This document shows positions 18,285 through 28,300 of a stretch of 64,000 nt of DNA, piece by piece. Below the pieces are notes generated by a model, which ran no database searches, was not told the origin of the DNA, and saw only the letters and a list, made by a program, of their open reading frames with translations. This DNA is from DASVTR01 sp036382855 (GTDB lineage: Bacteria; Acidobacteriota; Blastocatellia; Pyrinomonadales; Pyrinomonadaceae), in assembly GCA_036382855.1 (NCBI GenBank), contig DASVPO010000033.1, positions 310,001 through 374,000 on the forward strand. The letters are read 5' to 3'. A program made the position numbers and the translations under genes. Numbering within the stretch: the stretch's first letter is position 1; the number at the start of each line of letters is the position of its first letter.

Positions 18285-18398
18285 CTAGAGCGGTTTTCTC
18301 TTGAGTTACCATCTCAATTTAGAGGCTTTGATGCTCGCTTATAAATTCGTGTAGCCATCGCCAGTCGAATTGGTAAACCCATACGAAAACCGCTCTAG
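18285..18398. mobile_element. MITE-like unit of 114 bases with 14-base inverted ends
   Basis: CTAGAGCGGTTTTC at 18285-18298 and its exact reverse complement at 18385-18398 bound a 114-base unit with no coding capacity. The size and terminal inverted repeats are those of a miniature inverted-repeat element; the CTAG at the tips resembles the target or end of IS5-group elements. No matching full IS is in the window. Confidence 0.55.
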
Positions 18399-18422
18399 CT
18401 GTTTTTACTTAACTCATATCGC

Positions 18423-21400
18423 TCAAGCAATCCTCCGTGAATGGATTAACTGTTCGCGAAGATAATATGATCTCGACGAAGCGGTTTCTACGATAGCATC
18501 AAGAAGGGTAAAGCATGCTTGATGGATGTCTCTTGGTAACGGTCCTGTCTCATCCACTTGCAAGAACCTTTGAATGGAGCCTTCCAGATAAAATGCCGTG
18601 TTAACACCTGATAGCAACTTGGTCCCCCCGACTTCCCCTTGATGCCTAGCCAAGATGCGTACGCCGGGATCAAAGAAAATCTTGGGGAAGTGGTACATGA
18701 GTGAGCTGAGGGCCTCAAAGACATCCACGTTCTTACCGGCGCTATTCACAAAGTCAAGTATCAGGTCTTTGCCAAGAGCAGTGTCTTGTTTTTCATAATC
18801 TATTTTTTGCCAAGGGATGTCGGCAAACAGCATCCCACGAATCAATTTCCTTCTCCCACCTTCTCCCCTATACCTAGAGTCGCGCTCTGCATTTTCAATG
18901 GCAATGGCTTGCACCTTTTGTGATAGTTGCCTCCACAATTCCCAATACAGTTCCTTCTCTTGAGCCCTTTCCGTGAGAAGGCTTATGTTGAGCTGTAAAT
19001 AGTCGATGAATTCGGGGGCGGAATCACAACCCTCAAGCAATCGGTCGATGAATAATTGAGAGCCCACCTTCATCAGCGGTATCAGATATTCGGCAAACCT
19101 GATTGTAAAATCGCTACTCAACTCATAGCGAATATGTATGTCATTATCAATCCTCTCCGAACGGGGCTTCGTCGTCGACTCCTCAGCCTCAAAAATCAGC
19201 TTAAGCATTCGGGAAAAGAGGGCAACGTGGTGAGGTGCGGTTGATCCATCCGGTATCATCAGGCAAGGAGTCACCATAAACCACGGGCTGTGAGAACTGA
19301 AACTTATTCTGTCAATGTCATGTGTTTCAAGTGACAAGGTCCCGGTAACGATCCTTTCGCGGTGTTCGTCCACCCAGGAAGTTCCCTCCTCCTGATCATC
19401 TTCTTCCTCGTCATCAATGAGGAAGCGTGCTCGTCGCTTCCTGTAAGAGTTCTCTATCTTTAGCCGCGCGTACTCAATACCTCCGATGACGCATCGCTCC
19501 GCGAACTCGGGGTCGCGTTGCCAGAGGTGCTCTCTGATGCCGCGCGCTCCCCCAGCCCTGACGCCCGCGTTAACGTGGGTAATGGCGGTGACCATCACTT
19601 TTTTTATCGTCAGTCTGTCCTCTTCATTCTCAGTGAAATCAAGCAACAGTGGGATCACCGAGGCCGCGGCCATAGCACCGTCAAAATCGATCTTGTCGCC
19701 CCTCGCAGACATGTTCCCACCGTCCGCATCCGACATGACTGCTTGGATGACAACTTCAGCGCACCATGAAGCATCCTCTTCGCTGAATTCGCTCTTGTGG
19801 TCCCGCAATAAAGCTGCGGCTGCTTTCACCAAACCGCCCCTGAACATTTCAGCCAAGTTGCCTTCAGTATCTTCCTTTAACTTCTCGAGAAGGTCCTTCG
19901 CCTCTCGACTCGCTTCGCCCCATCCCGAGTAGTATTCACGTTCTGGCTTCTCCCGCTTTAAGGCACAGTCGGCCCATAATCTTATCCTGAAGAACCGTTC
20001 GTTTAAGGCCATGGATTCTTGCGATCTTTGCTGAATCTCTATCAGATCGGGCTCCATGCCCTTGGATTCGAAGAGTATCCGTCTGTTTTCTTTATCTTCG
20101 ACCTGCCTCCAGCCGCGGCTGTCTATCCTATGAAACCGGAAGCGCCAGTCCTCGCTCTGGGGTACTTTAGAGCGGAGATCGTCAATAACGGCGAGAGCCT
20201 CCTCCCTCAAAGGCGTGAACTGAAGTCTTGTTATGAGGGTTTCTAAATGCTCTTTCCTCCAAGGTCGCAGCGCCGCCGCGCGACGTTCTTCCGCGTAGTA
20301 TTGCGGCAGCGGGTCATCGTTAAATCCGGACGCGAACCAGTTAATCTCACTGCCACCGTGCTCGCCGACCATGCGGGACATGTCAAGGGAGTAGAACCTG
20401 GGCTCCCGTAAGAGCGGCAACGCGGCTCTCCCGAGTTTGCCAGGGAACCCCGTCGCCAGTGATGCTAAAACTGCCGTCGGCATTATCGAGTTACTGTTAC
20501 GTAGGACATAGTCGAACACCCACTCCAGCTCTTCAGGCGATGCCGTGCTCTCGGCAAAGCTGATCAGCCAGTTCTCCAACGCCATTACTGCCGATTCGAG
20601 TAAATATGGGACATTAGCGTACCCTCGATATGCCGTCCACAGGCGCCCCGAGAAGTATTGCTTAACGGTCGTCTGATCGTTTAACCGAATATCTATCTGT
20701 TCGGCGCTGGGGATACGGCGCTCGTCGGGAATCCTGCGACGCCTAGACGGAGTGTCCAGGTTAGAGTGTGCGTATTTCTCCGCGGTTATGTTGAGTAACC
20801 GAAGTATAAAATCCAGACCCTTTCTGGGGTGGTAACGTAGCAGGTACTGGAACGGCCCTTTCGCGCCACTCGAGGGGAAAAATTCGTATTTATACGAATG
20901 AAGACCGAAGAATTCCGCTACGTCCAGGCTCCTACTTCCCCATGATTCTTCTTCGTCATCTTCAGATTCATCGATCAGCCATTCATGCAAGGCGAGTTTT
21001 ATTACGCTGTCCGGAACGTGCTTACACAAAAAGATCGTGTGGACGCCTTCGAGGGCCATCTTACAGAAGTCTTCCTCCACGTAATGCGGGCGGCGTGGCC
21101 GCCTGCCGGCCTTTAGCACATCGGCTTCCAAGAGTTCGTTAAATTCGGTCTGAATCACCGGGACGGTCTTGAAAATTACACCTAGGAGCTTCTTCAGAAC
21201 GCCTTCATCATCCCGGTAAGAGTTTTTGAGTGGATTAAGGAGATGAAGCGCCAAAAGGCCTGCCTCACGCGCCCCATCAGGCAACTCTTTCTCTATGTGT
21301 ATCGAGTTAGACCATTCATCCAGAATCGCCGCGAGATGTGGCACCAGCGAAATCGGAAGACTCTCAGCGTGCTTCAAAAGGAATCGGATGACGGCAGCCC

Positions 21401-23564
21401 AGCCGTTACCGTAAGGCAGGAGGAAAAGATACGATCCCCTCTTACCGTTTTCCGATAGTTGCCTCGTCAGTTCTTGGTTTGGAGTTTTGCAGGATATGCG
21501 CAGGATGAAACAAAAACGCTTTAAGAGTTCTCCTTCGTTCTCAAAGAGACGCTCTCTTAGTTCCTCAAGGAAATCGGACGGATTATTACTGAGCAGCACT
21601 GCCGAAATTGTTTCGTCCTGCCAGTACCGTTGAACCTGAGGGTTATTTAGGATGTCGATTATCAGAGCGTTGACGTTGTCCCCGTACCTTAGCTTTTGGT
21701 AGAGCCAGAGGCGAAAAGCGCGATTCATTGCGGGCTCGTGCCCCACTCCGTCAAGAAAGCGCGTCACGTCACCTGAGGCTCTGCGATAGACATCCTCTAT
21801 GTATCGCTCTAGCGCCCAGTCCTCGAGAACGTCGTGCGCCGGGCTAACCAGACTGTTGGAGATGTCCCGCCGTATTAAGTTATCTTCCTCCAGCTTTAGC
21901 AGGGTCTCTGAGTCAAAATCTACTTCGGGGATCCCGTACACCATCTGCTTCGCCCTAGACACAGCAATGTCAAGGAATGTCTGAACCCGCTTTAACGGCA
22001 TGCCTCCGGTTCGCATTTGTTCTTTCGCAATAACGTCTCTCCATACCGCCATTCGGAACTCTTTCTCCCCATCGCTACCCGAGAATTCGGTTCCGGCCAC
22101 CGCGACTCTGTACGCTAAGTCTGAAAAAAATGGGTTATTAAGCAGAGGCGCCAATGACGGGTTGTCGGCAATCGCTTTTAGCGGCGTAAGCAGTTCATAA
22201 AGGCTTCGGACCTCGCCCTCATCGAAGTTATCGACGGTTAGTAATGAATGATCTAAACCGGCCGGCTGAAAATAGTTAAAAACTATCTGCTGGTATGCGT
22301 AATCACGGCCTGTGGCGATTACAGTCCAACCTTCATATTTATTGAGGAACTGAAGTAGGTCGGTAAAAGCCGAGGAATTCTGTAACTCCAGCAATTTTTC
22401 GAGTGATTCGATCAGCAAATACCTTTTCGGCATTAGGGCGAAGCCCGCCTCAAGGTCATTGATCGAATTGCCAAGACCCATCGACGAGAACACGTTGTCC
22501 AGGTGCGGCTTATCCAGATCTTCGGTTCTAAGGCAGAAAATTGGCGCGCGGTCTTCCATGTATTCGGAAAACTCTCGCATGAGACTCGATTTTCCAGCCC
22601 CGCGTCCTCCTGAAATGAATACAAATTTTGACGTCTCGCTGATCTCAAGGAGTTGCGTTAGTAATTGGGGCCGCTTGACGTGAACTCCCCCAATTGACAT
22701 TCTGATTCCGCCGACGATGTATTCCCCATGAGCCTTAATCTTCCGCAGGTCTGAGTCCCACAGCAGATCGTCCCTCGCGACAAAGGAGCCAACGATTTCA
22801 CGCGGCAGAGTTTCTGGGATAATAGTTCCGGCGTTCTGAGCAGCAGACTGAACAGCATCCACGATCTGAGACCAGAGGGAGGACGGACTTTCTTTAGTTG
22901 ACTGAGCGAGCAGAGACTGAATAAGTGACAATGTGTTTCCGGATTCCGTATCCAGATCGTATCCGAGCAAATAATAAGACCTCAAGAACTCCCAAAGTTG
23001 CTTGTCAGTAACATCATTCCCACCATTCGCGCGGGTTAAATTCACCCTAAAGGCTAGAAGCTTTGTTCGTTTTGAATCACTGCTGAAATGCTTGGTATTG
23101 ACCTTACTCAGGAACTCTATTTCATCTTCAGAATGTCTCGCCCATTCAAGAAGAGGCCGCACATGCGCGATGTCCGTAGAGCTCAGCGGTCCCGTGATAA
23201 GAGCAAGGGTATCAACCCCAACGCTGAAGACACTGGGGTCATTAAAATCATTCCAAGCTGCTTGAACTACTTTGGCGAACGTCTCGTCTCTTTCAGTAAT
23301 GCCAATTTCATGCTTAATTTGAGCCAGCAGTTTTGCTTCCTTCTTTGAGCGTTGGTCTCGCGTATAAACAATGAAATCATCGGTAGTGAAGCCTGCGTAG
23401 GAGCCTTGCAGTTTTAATTTTGTTATAGGCCAGGGCGGCAGGCAGGGAGAAATTCGCCCCGTCAGCATAAGAACCGTGAATGCGGCTTGGATTCGGGTTT
23501 CAAAAAATGCCCCCCCGCCTCCAGTAGAGAACGGATTACTTTGTTGCGTCGTACCCTCGGTCAT
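18423..23564 (-). CDS. Giant STAND-like NTPase with N-terminal nuclease-like domain (Avs-like)
   Basis: The 1713-residue protein starts with GGGGAFFETRIQAAFT and a PD-(D/E)XK-like block (TDDFIVY around D62/D63, then LLAQIKH with Q82 and K84). This resembles effector domains of the Cap4/DUF4297 type. The ATPase core follows, with Walker A SGGRGAGKS (about residues 318-326) and a Walker B-like RYLLIES (about 381-387). The last 1000 residues are helical repeats suited to sensing. The layout fits STAND anti-phage proteins that kill or degrade DNA after recognising a viral protein. The Walker B strand ends in Glu-Ser rather than the usual Asp pair, which should be checked. A 61-residue ORF lies 26 bases upstream on the same strand and may belong to the system. 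Confidence 0.7.
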   Translation of the reverse strand: MTEGTTQQSNPFSTGGGGAFFETRIQAAFTVLMLTGRISPCLPPWPITKLKLQGSYAGFTTDDFIVYTRDQRSKKEAKLLAQIKHEIGITERDETFAKVVQAAWNDFNDPSVFSVGVDTLALITGPLSSTDIAHVRPLLEWARHSEDEIEFLSKVNTKHFSSDSKRTKLLAFRVNLTRANGGNDVTDKQLWEFLRSYYLLGYDLDTESGNTLSLIQSLLAQSTKESPSSLWSQIVDAVQSAAQNAGTIIPETLPREIVGSFVARDDLLWDSDLRKIKAHGEYIVGGIRMSIGGVHVKRPQLLTQLLEISETSKFVFISGGRGAGKSSLMREFSEYMEDRAPIFCLRTEDLDKPHLDNVFSSMGLGNSINDLEAGFALMPKRYLLIESLEKLLELQNSSAFTDLLQFLNKYEGWTVIATGRDYAYQQIVFNYFQPAGLDHSLLTVDNFDEGEVRSLYELLTPLKAIADNPSLAPLLNNPFFSDLAYRVAVAGTEFSGSDGEKEFRMAVWRDVIAKEQMRTGGMPLKRVQTFLDIAVSRAKQMVYGIPEVDFDSETLLKLEEDNLIRRDISNSLVSPAHDVLEDWALERYIEDVYRRASGDVTRFLDGVGHEPAMNRAFRLWLYQKLRYGDNVNALIIDILNNPQVQRYWQDETISAVLLSNNPSDFLEELRERLFENEGELLKRFCFILRISCKTPNQELTRQLSENGKRGSYLFLLPYGNGWAAVIRFLLKHAESLPISLVPHLAAILDEWSNSIHIEKELPDGAREAGLLALHLLNPLKNSYRDDEGVLKKLLGVIFKTVPVIQTEFNELLEADVLKAGRRPRRPHYVEEDFCKMALEGVHTIFLCKHVPDSVIKLALHEWLIDESEDDEEESWGSRSLDVAEFFGLHSYKYEFFPSSGAKGPFQYLLRYHPRKGLDFILRLLNITAEKYAHSNLDTPSRRRRIPDERRIPSAEQIDIRLNDQTTVKQYFSGRLWTAYRGYANVPYLLESAVMALENWLISFAESTASPEELEWVFDYVLRNSNSIMPTAVLASLATGFPGKLGRAALPLLREPRFYSLDMSRMVGEHGGSEINWFASGFNDDPLPQYYAEERRAAALRPWRKEHLETLITRLQFTPLREEALAVIDDLRSKVPQSEDWRFRFHRIDSRGWRQVEDKENRRILFESKGMEPDLIEIQQRSQESMALNERFFRIRLWADCALKREKPEREYYSGWGEASREAKDLLEKLKEDTEGNLAEMFRGGLVKAAAALLRDHKSEFSEEDASWCAEVVIQAVMSDADGGNMSARGDKIDFDGAMAAASVIPLLLDFTENEEDRLTIKKVMVTAITHVNAGVRAGGARGIREHLWQRDPEFAERCVIGGIEYARLKIENSYRKRRARFLIDDEEEDDQEEGTSWVDEHRERIVTGTLSLETHDIDRISFSSHSPWFMVTPCLMIPDGSTAPHHVALFSRMLKLIFEAEESTTKPRSERIDNDIHIRYELSSDFTIRFAEYLIPLMKVGSQLFIDRLLEGCDSAPEFIDYLQLNISLLTERAQEKELYWELWRQLSQKVQAIAIENAERDSRYRGEGGRRKLIRGMLFADIPWQKIDYEKQDTALGKDLILDFVNSAGKNVDVFEALSSLMYHFPKIFFDPGVRILARHQGEVGGTKLLSGVNTAFYLEGSIQRFLQVDETGPLPRDIHQACFTLLDAIVETASSRSYYLREQLIHSRRIA

Positions 23565-23590
23565 CTGCTTTCCTATATTCGCTTGCGGGC

Positions 23591-23776
23591 CTACTCTGCG
23601 TCAGAATTCTCAGAAACCACTTTCAATAGCTGCTGATTTATCTCGTTTGCGATAGTCGCGGCCCGTTCATAGGGTATGTCTATGGCACGCACCTCTTGCT
23701 TGCCGCCTTTTTTTACAGCGCCCGTTTCATCCTCCTCAGCAAGAACAACTTGAAACAACCCTTTGGTACTGTTCAC
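23591..23776 (-). CDS. Small hydrophilic protein upstream of the giant ATPase gene
   Basis: This 61-residue ORF begins at GTG 23776 and ends 26 bases before the giant ATPase gene on the same strand. The protein is charged (VVLAEEDETGAVKKGGKQE, then a helix with YERAATIANEINQQL) and has no membrane segment or known motif. Its position suggests co-transcription with the ATPase, perhaps as a small partner. No strong ribosome binding site is seen, so it might be non-coding. Confidence 0.45.
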   Translation of the reverse strand: MNSTKGLFQVVLAEEDETGAVKKGGKQEVRAIDIPYERAATIANEINQQLLKVVSENSDAE

Positions 23777-23976
23777 GTTACGTTGTACTTAACGATTGCC
23801 GGGCATCGGTTTAATAATCACTCTCCACATTACTCTCCCCCTTAAATGCATTATGTTTCTGAATTATACGCCGCATATATAAAAAATCCGCCGTTGAACA
23901 TCAACAGCAGATTGCCATTTTGGATAGGCGGTTAAATGACAGGCCGAGCTGTTTTATGCAAGCCTGTTGTGGATAA

Positions 23977-24453
23977 CTATTTCTTGTCCTCTGAAAGCCA
24001 AGACAGAAGGGCTAATACTCCGAGCCCGCCGAGGATCCAAGCCGCTGCGTTAGAGCTTGTCTGAGCATTCTGGGAGGTGGAGATTTTGTCATGAACCTGG
24101 CTCATTGCCTGCTCTGGAAAGTGGCGATTAAACCTAATAGTATTTTCATACATACTCACCCACGGCGCGACAGATACGGCATCCTCAATCAGAAAGATAG
24201 CAGGCTTGTTGTGCAAGTTTGCCAACTTAAATTCTGAGAATACCCGGCCCGTCCTCCCTAGTGGTCCAGCCTTGGTTATCAGGCCGATAAAGAGGGCAGA
24301 GTTCTTGATGTCATTAGGTGTCTGACTATCTACCCAATCCGACTGGTTGTAGCTCGTTACTAAGCTAAGTCCCCTTTCTGCCATCTTTTGCGCAAGGAGG
24401 TTCAATATGTACAATTCATGCGGGCCAATCGAGTAAGAGATAAAGGCGTTCAT
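23977..24453 (-). CDS. TIR-like domain protein with C-terminal membrane anchor
   Basis: The 158-residue protein begins NAFISYSI, the first strand of a TIR domain. ALFIGLITKAG follows, and then VFSEFKLANLHNKPAIFLIE, where E74 sits at the place of the catalytic Glu of NAD-cleaving TIR domains. Residues 137-153 form one hydrophobic membrane helix (AAWILGGLGVLALLSWL). Bacterial TIR proteins often deplete NAD during phage defence; others only bind nucleotides. The gene overlaps the Mrr-like nuclease gene by 4 bases (ATGA), with a strong AAAGGAGGT site before the ATG, so both are made together. A membrane-anchored TIR paired with an Mrr-type nuclease is not a pair I can name. Confidence 0.7.
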   Translation of the reverse strand: MNAFISYSIGPHELYILNLLAQKMAERGLSLVTSYNQSDWVDSQTPNDIKNSALFIGLITKAGPLGRTGRVFSEFKLANLHNKPAIFLIEDAVSVAPWVSMYENTIRFNRHFPEQAMSQVHDKISTSQNAQTSSNAAAWILGGLGVLALLSWLSEDKK

Positions 24454-25001
24454 ACTTGACCTCCTTTCACTGTTTGTAGGAACCCATAATACTCTGGGAA
24501 ATGTTTTTGTATAAGAGGCTCATAAGGCTGCAGGTAAAGCAGGTCTTTGAACTGGTTTCCGGTCCAGAACATATAGCTGTAATTCATTCGGCACTTCTTT
24601 CTTAAGTTCTCAAACATCGTGCTGACAGTCGAGGTTACGCCTCCCTTGCAGACTAGTAGATATCCGTGTGCACCGTATTCATGGATTAGGGTAGGAATGT
24701 TTATATCAGAGAGTTCTGTTTTGGATACAGACCTGTCGTAGAACTTGCACTGCACCACCCATTTTCGCTCAAAGGACATTATGGAGTCCGAGACTTGGAA
24801 GGTAATCAGTATGTCACGCCCACCGTCTGGTCCCTCACCAGACTGGTCAACCGTTACATCTGTAATGTTCTTTTGACCTTGTATGCCCCGAAAATAGTCA
24901 GCTACTAAATCCTCAAATACCTGCCAGTTTGGGATTTCGTCAAACTCTATTGTATTTCTTAGGCCTTTCGAGCGTGAGGTTTTTGGTAATCGTCTTGCCA
25001 T
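24450..25001 (-). CDS. Mrr-like restriction endonuclease-fold protein
   Basis: The 183-residue protein has the core of the Mrr_cat fold. FEDLVADYFRG forms the first helix with an acidic residue, PDGGRDILITF carries the metal-binding Asp, and WVVQCKFY is the QxK form of the (D/E)XK strand. A Rossmann-like half follows (GYLLVCKGGVTS). It ends in a short helical tail. Such domains cleave DNA, often modified DNA, or act as effectors in defence systems. It is the first gene of a two-gene operon with the TIR protein, which its stop codon overlaps. Length is that of a bare nuclease domain, so specificity must come from a partner or from modified bases. Confidence 0.75.
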   Translation of the reverse strand: MARRLPKTSRSKGLRNTIEFDEIPNWQVFEDLVADYFRGIQGQKNITDVTVDQSGEGPDGGRDILITFQVSDSIMSFERKWVVQCKFYDRSVSKTELSDINIPTLIHEYGAHGYLLVCKGGVTSTVSTMFENLRKKCRMNYSYMFWTGNQFKDLLYLQPYEPLIQKHFPEYYGFLQTVKGGQV

Positions 25002-25331
25002 ACTTAGGCTCCCACAGCGTTATTGTACAGACTCGTTTATGAGTACTTCCTGTAGATTCACCACGGCATAACCTCTTGAAAATTAATCTCTGCCTGCATC
25101 TTGGAGCAGGAGTCGCCTGATATTATTAGCGTACTTATTGGCTTCCGATGCCGCTTACATAAGGATTAGCTCTCCAATGGCCTCCCGGATAGTCAAATCA
25201 GTAATGTTAGGTCTATCCGTTGATGCACAAGCACCCCTTATATCTTGGTGTGCGGTAGACATAATACCTTTGCGACTCTACCTACTGTTGGTCCTCCTCT
25301 GCCTGAACTGAGTCTGTGCCGGATGTGGCAA
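25002..25331. other. Gene-free spacer between two defence loci
   Basis: About 330 bases between the Mrr-like gene start and the stop of the 1422-residue ATPase gene hold no credible ORF, repeat or hairpin that I could see. The upstream promoter of the nuclease/TIR pair should lie at its left end. It is otherwise featureless. Confidence 0.5.
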
Positions 25332-28300
25332 CTAGACCTCTTTCACAAGCCACTGTCGCACCCGCTCACTAGGGGTAACGCTAAGGCTAGAGGCTATCAG
25401 CGTTAGCATCTTCGGGAGCGCGTTCCTCTCTGTCGATCTCGAAAGTTGTGCAAACTCCTGTTCGACAACATTGGGCATTCTAAAACGGAATCTATTCTCG
25501 CGAATCGTCTTAGCCCAGAAGGCTTTATAAAACGGGACTATGATTCTTTCGTAGGTGAGGTTGAAGCTTTTAAAAAAGTTTACTATGACTGTCAAAGTCT
25601 CAAGTTGATTATATACAGCCTGTTCTGCCGAGGAATCAAAACCCGCCGCGAGTAGGGCGAGAGTCTGTAAACTTGTAATATGAGGGCCGGAGAACGAGGC
25701 AGCCCTGTTCATGAGATCCGTCCCCGATACTTTGTCGCTAAAAAAGTCTTGCAGTAAATCCGCTGCGTCAGACCATAAATCGGGATTGGACGCGGTAGCA
25801 GATATTTGCCTGCAGATTGTCGTAATCTCTTCGACCGACGCAAGGAGATCACGCTCGCCATTAAGCCTAGCAAGGGATATTTGAAAGAAGAACGGCAGTA
25901 TACCCGCGATGGCCGCATAGTCTTCCGCCTCAAGCCATCCCTCACCAGGTTTGGGGCCTAGTATACTCAGGACGTCGAAGTCCCTGCGCATTGGGTTCCT
26001 TCCCGCCGCTTCGTCGATTTCGAGGGCCGCCATGCCGATCCCCATGTTGAGCGCAACGTCAAAGACTTCAGGGATTTTATTCTCAACTACAAGTGAGTCT
26101 AATGCTAAGTGCGCGACTTGGCCCGATGCTGTCTGATCGCCGCTAGCGCGTGCCATATCAATGGCACGCAGACTCCATTTCGCAACATCTGCCTCATTCC
26201 CAATTCCCCTTGCGAAGATGGCCATCTGTGCTGGTAGATAACGTACAAGTTCTTCTCTGTAAGTAGTAGCCAAGACAGGGGCGGTCTTGAGCAACATGCC
26301 GCGCTCTGGACGGGCATAGTCTGAATCGTCTGCCGTGTGTTGTATCTCCTTACCAGTGTTCGCCAGATGGGAGAGGAAGCCTGAAACATGGCCGAAGAGC
26401 GCGAATAGTGCTTTATCTTCGTCGCCCCTGTTTTCTACGGAGAGTAGCCTTTCTGCCCCCTCTTGCATGGGTAAATACGCAGCAGCAAGATCACCAGCCA
26501 GCCAAAGAGCTATCGCTTTCTCTCCGAGTGCCTTTATCAGTATTGACTCAGGAATCGCGGGCGAATTCTGGACAACCTCGATGGCCTGATCAATAAACCC
26601 GAGCGCCCCGTCCGGGTCTTTCTTTCCGCTCTCCCGGGCGAGTTTCAGCAGGGTTATAGTTCTGTCGAGCGGATAAACCTCCGTCGGCTCATCAAGCGCC
26701 TCCTTGAGCAGAGTGATCCCCTCGTCTGAACGACCGGCGTCAGCGAACTGAATACCAATAGACGTCTTGAGTAAGAACTGTATGGCCGGATCGGAGGAAG
26801 CTTTGTCCAACGCATCATGGCCAAGTGCGACAGCCGAATTAAGGTCTTGTCTGTACTCTGCTAGTACGATAATTCGTGAACGGATGAAGCACGCCCACAA
26901 GATTTCGCTTCCAAGGCTGTGGGCACGCTCCGAAAAGTTTTCTAGTTGCAGTAGTATCCTTTTCCAGTTACGCCTGTTCTTAGGCTTATCAGCTTCCCAG
27001 ACCCAAAGCCGGTCAGCCAGCGCCATCGCACTGTCAGGGGCGATGGTAGCGCGGAACGCATCTTCTATTTGTGCTGGCCCGAAATTTTCAAGCGTTTCGA
27101 GCCAGTTATTTATATCCTCGGTGGTCTTTACCATTCTGACAGTTGCCCATATAAGTGCTGCAGGAGTTATTCCCTCCGGGTATGAAAGGCTAGTTCCGTC
27201 CGGTAGGATGCCCTTAGGCGCAACTTGTAGGAGTTTCAAAAGGTAACGATTTGCCCGCGAGGGACTTCCTTCTGAAAAGAGAGGACCCGCCATGGCCGTA
27301 GCGAAGACGACCGCACGCGCGTTTGACTCATCAGCACTATCGAGTAGCGAATCCAGATCACGAAGTACGAACTCGGTCGACTTCTTGAGCTGTTCACCTA
27401 CGACGGCCTGCATCGCGCGCAACACTATACGCAGATCGAGATCTATCTGAGTCGGCAGGGGAAGGCTATACCAGTAGCTGGAAATACCCCACGGGTCTGC
27501 TTGCACATCCTGCTTTCTCATGTTGTTCAGCGCCCATAAAAGGGTGCTGGCGGCTTGGTTAAATTCACTCGCAGCCACATAGTGGTTAACGGCGAGCGAA
27601 ATCTCAGATGGCCCAATGCTTTCCTTCTTGAAGGTGGCGCGGGCAAGGGTCAGATGCACTTCTCTAACGGTCGTTAGATCTAAATTCTCGCTACCAACTT
27701 GGCGGACGAGGGGCGATAATACGTAAGAATCCTGCGATCTATCACGCTGTACCCACAAACCAATGGACTCACGGATTTTCTCGAATGGGTGTGGAATCTG
27801 AGGGGCGACCTCGCTGACGAGACGAACATCCTCCTTATTAAAGGAACGGTTCACCAGATTTAACCTATACAGAAGCTCACGGGTTGCTGGATCTGTCACC
27901 GTACCCAAGAGCGCAACCTCCGTTTGTTCGTTGATTTCGCGAGCGTACTCACCTTTAATGAGGCCATCAAATTCATCATCGCCGAGTTGCCAGCCAGAAC
28001 TCTCAAGGTAAATGGCTGCAGCGGCTAACAAGGTCGGGTGACGCGCCGTGATCGCTGCTAAGAATGACACACTTCCGCCCTTAAAGAATTCGTCGGGTGC
28101 CCTGTGTAATTTGAACAACTCGACTATCTCTTCATTAGTAAATCTAGGCACCTCCTCCACGAATATGCCTTGGCCTCCGTCAATCTTCTTGAGTCGTGTT
28201 GGCGGGTCAAACGAGCTTGTTGATAGTAGTTTAAGCTGACTCGAACGACATTCCTTTACTAGGAATGTTAGCCGCTCTGCGAACAGTTCGCCTGCGGACA

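Larger units (their letters stand above)
17235..18422. other. Gene-free patch with nested repeats and hairpins
   Basis: Nearly 1.2 kb between two minus-strand genes holds no credible gene. It contains two sets of three short direct repeats (17583-17657 and 17681-17740), a perfect terminator-like hairpin (17744-17775), a third repeat set of 20-base period (17956-18014), a perfect 20-base-arm hairpin (18025-18067) and a 114-base unit with inverted ends (18285-18398). Together these look like a dumping ground for transposon ends and miniature elements. Confidence 0.6.

Noticed and set aside
17235..18422. CRISPR array in the repeat-rich patch
   Set aside because: Repeats are only three per set, imperfect, spaced 20-35 bases apart and without unique spacers of constant length.
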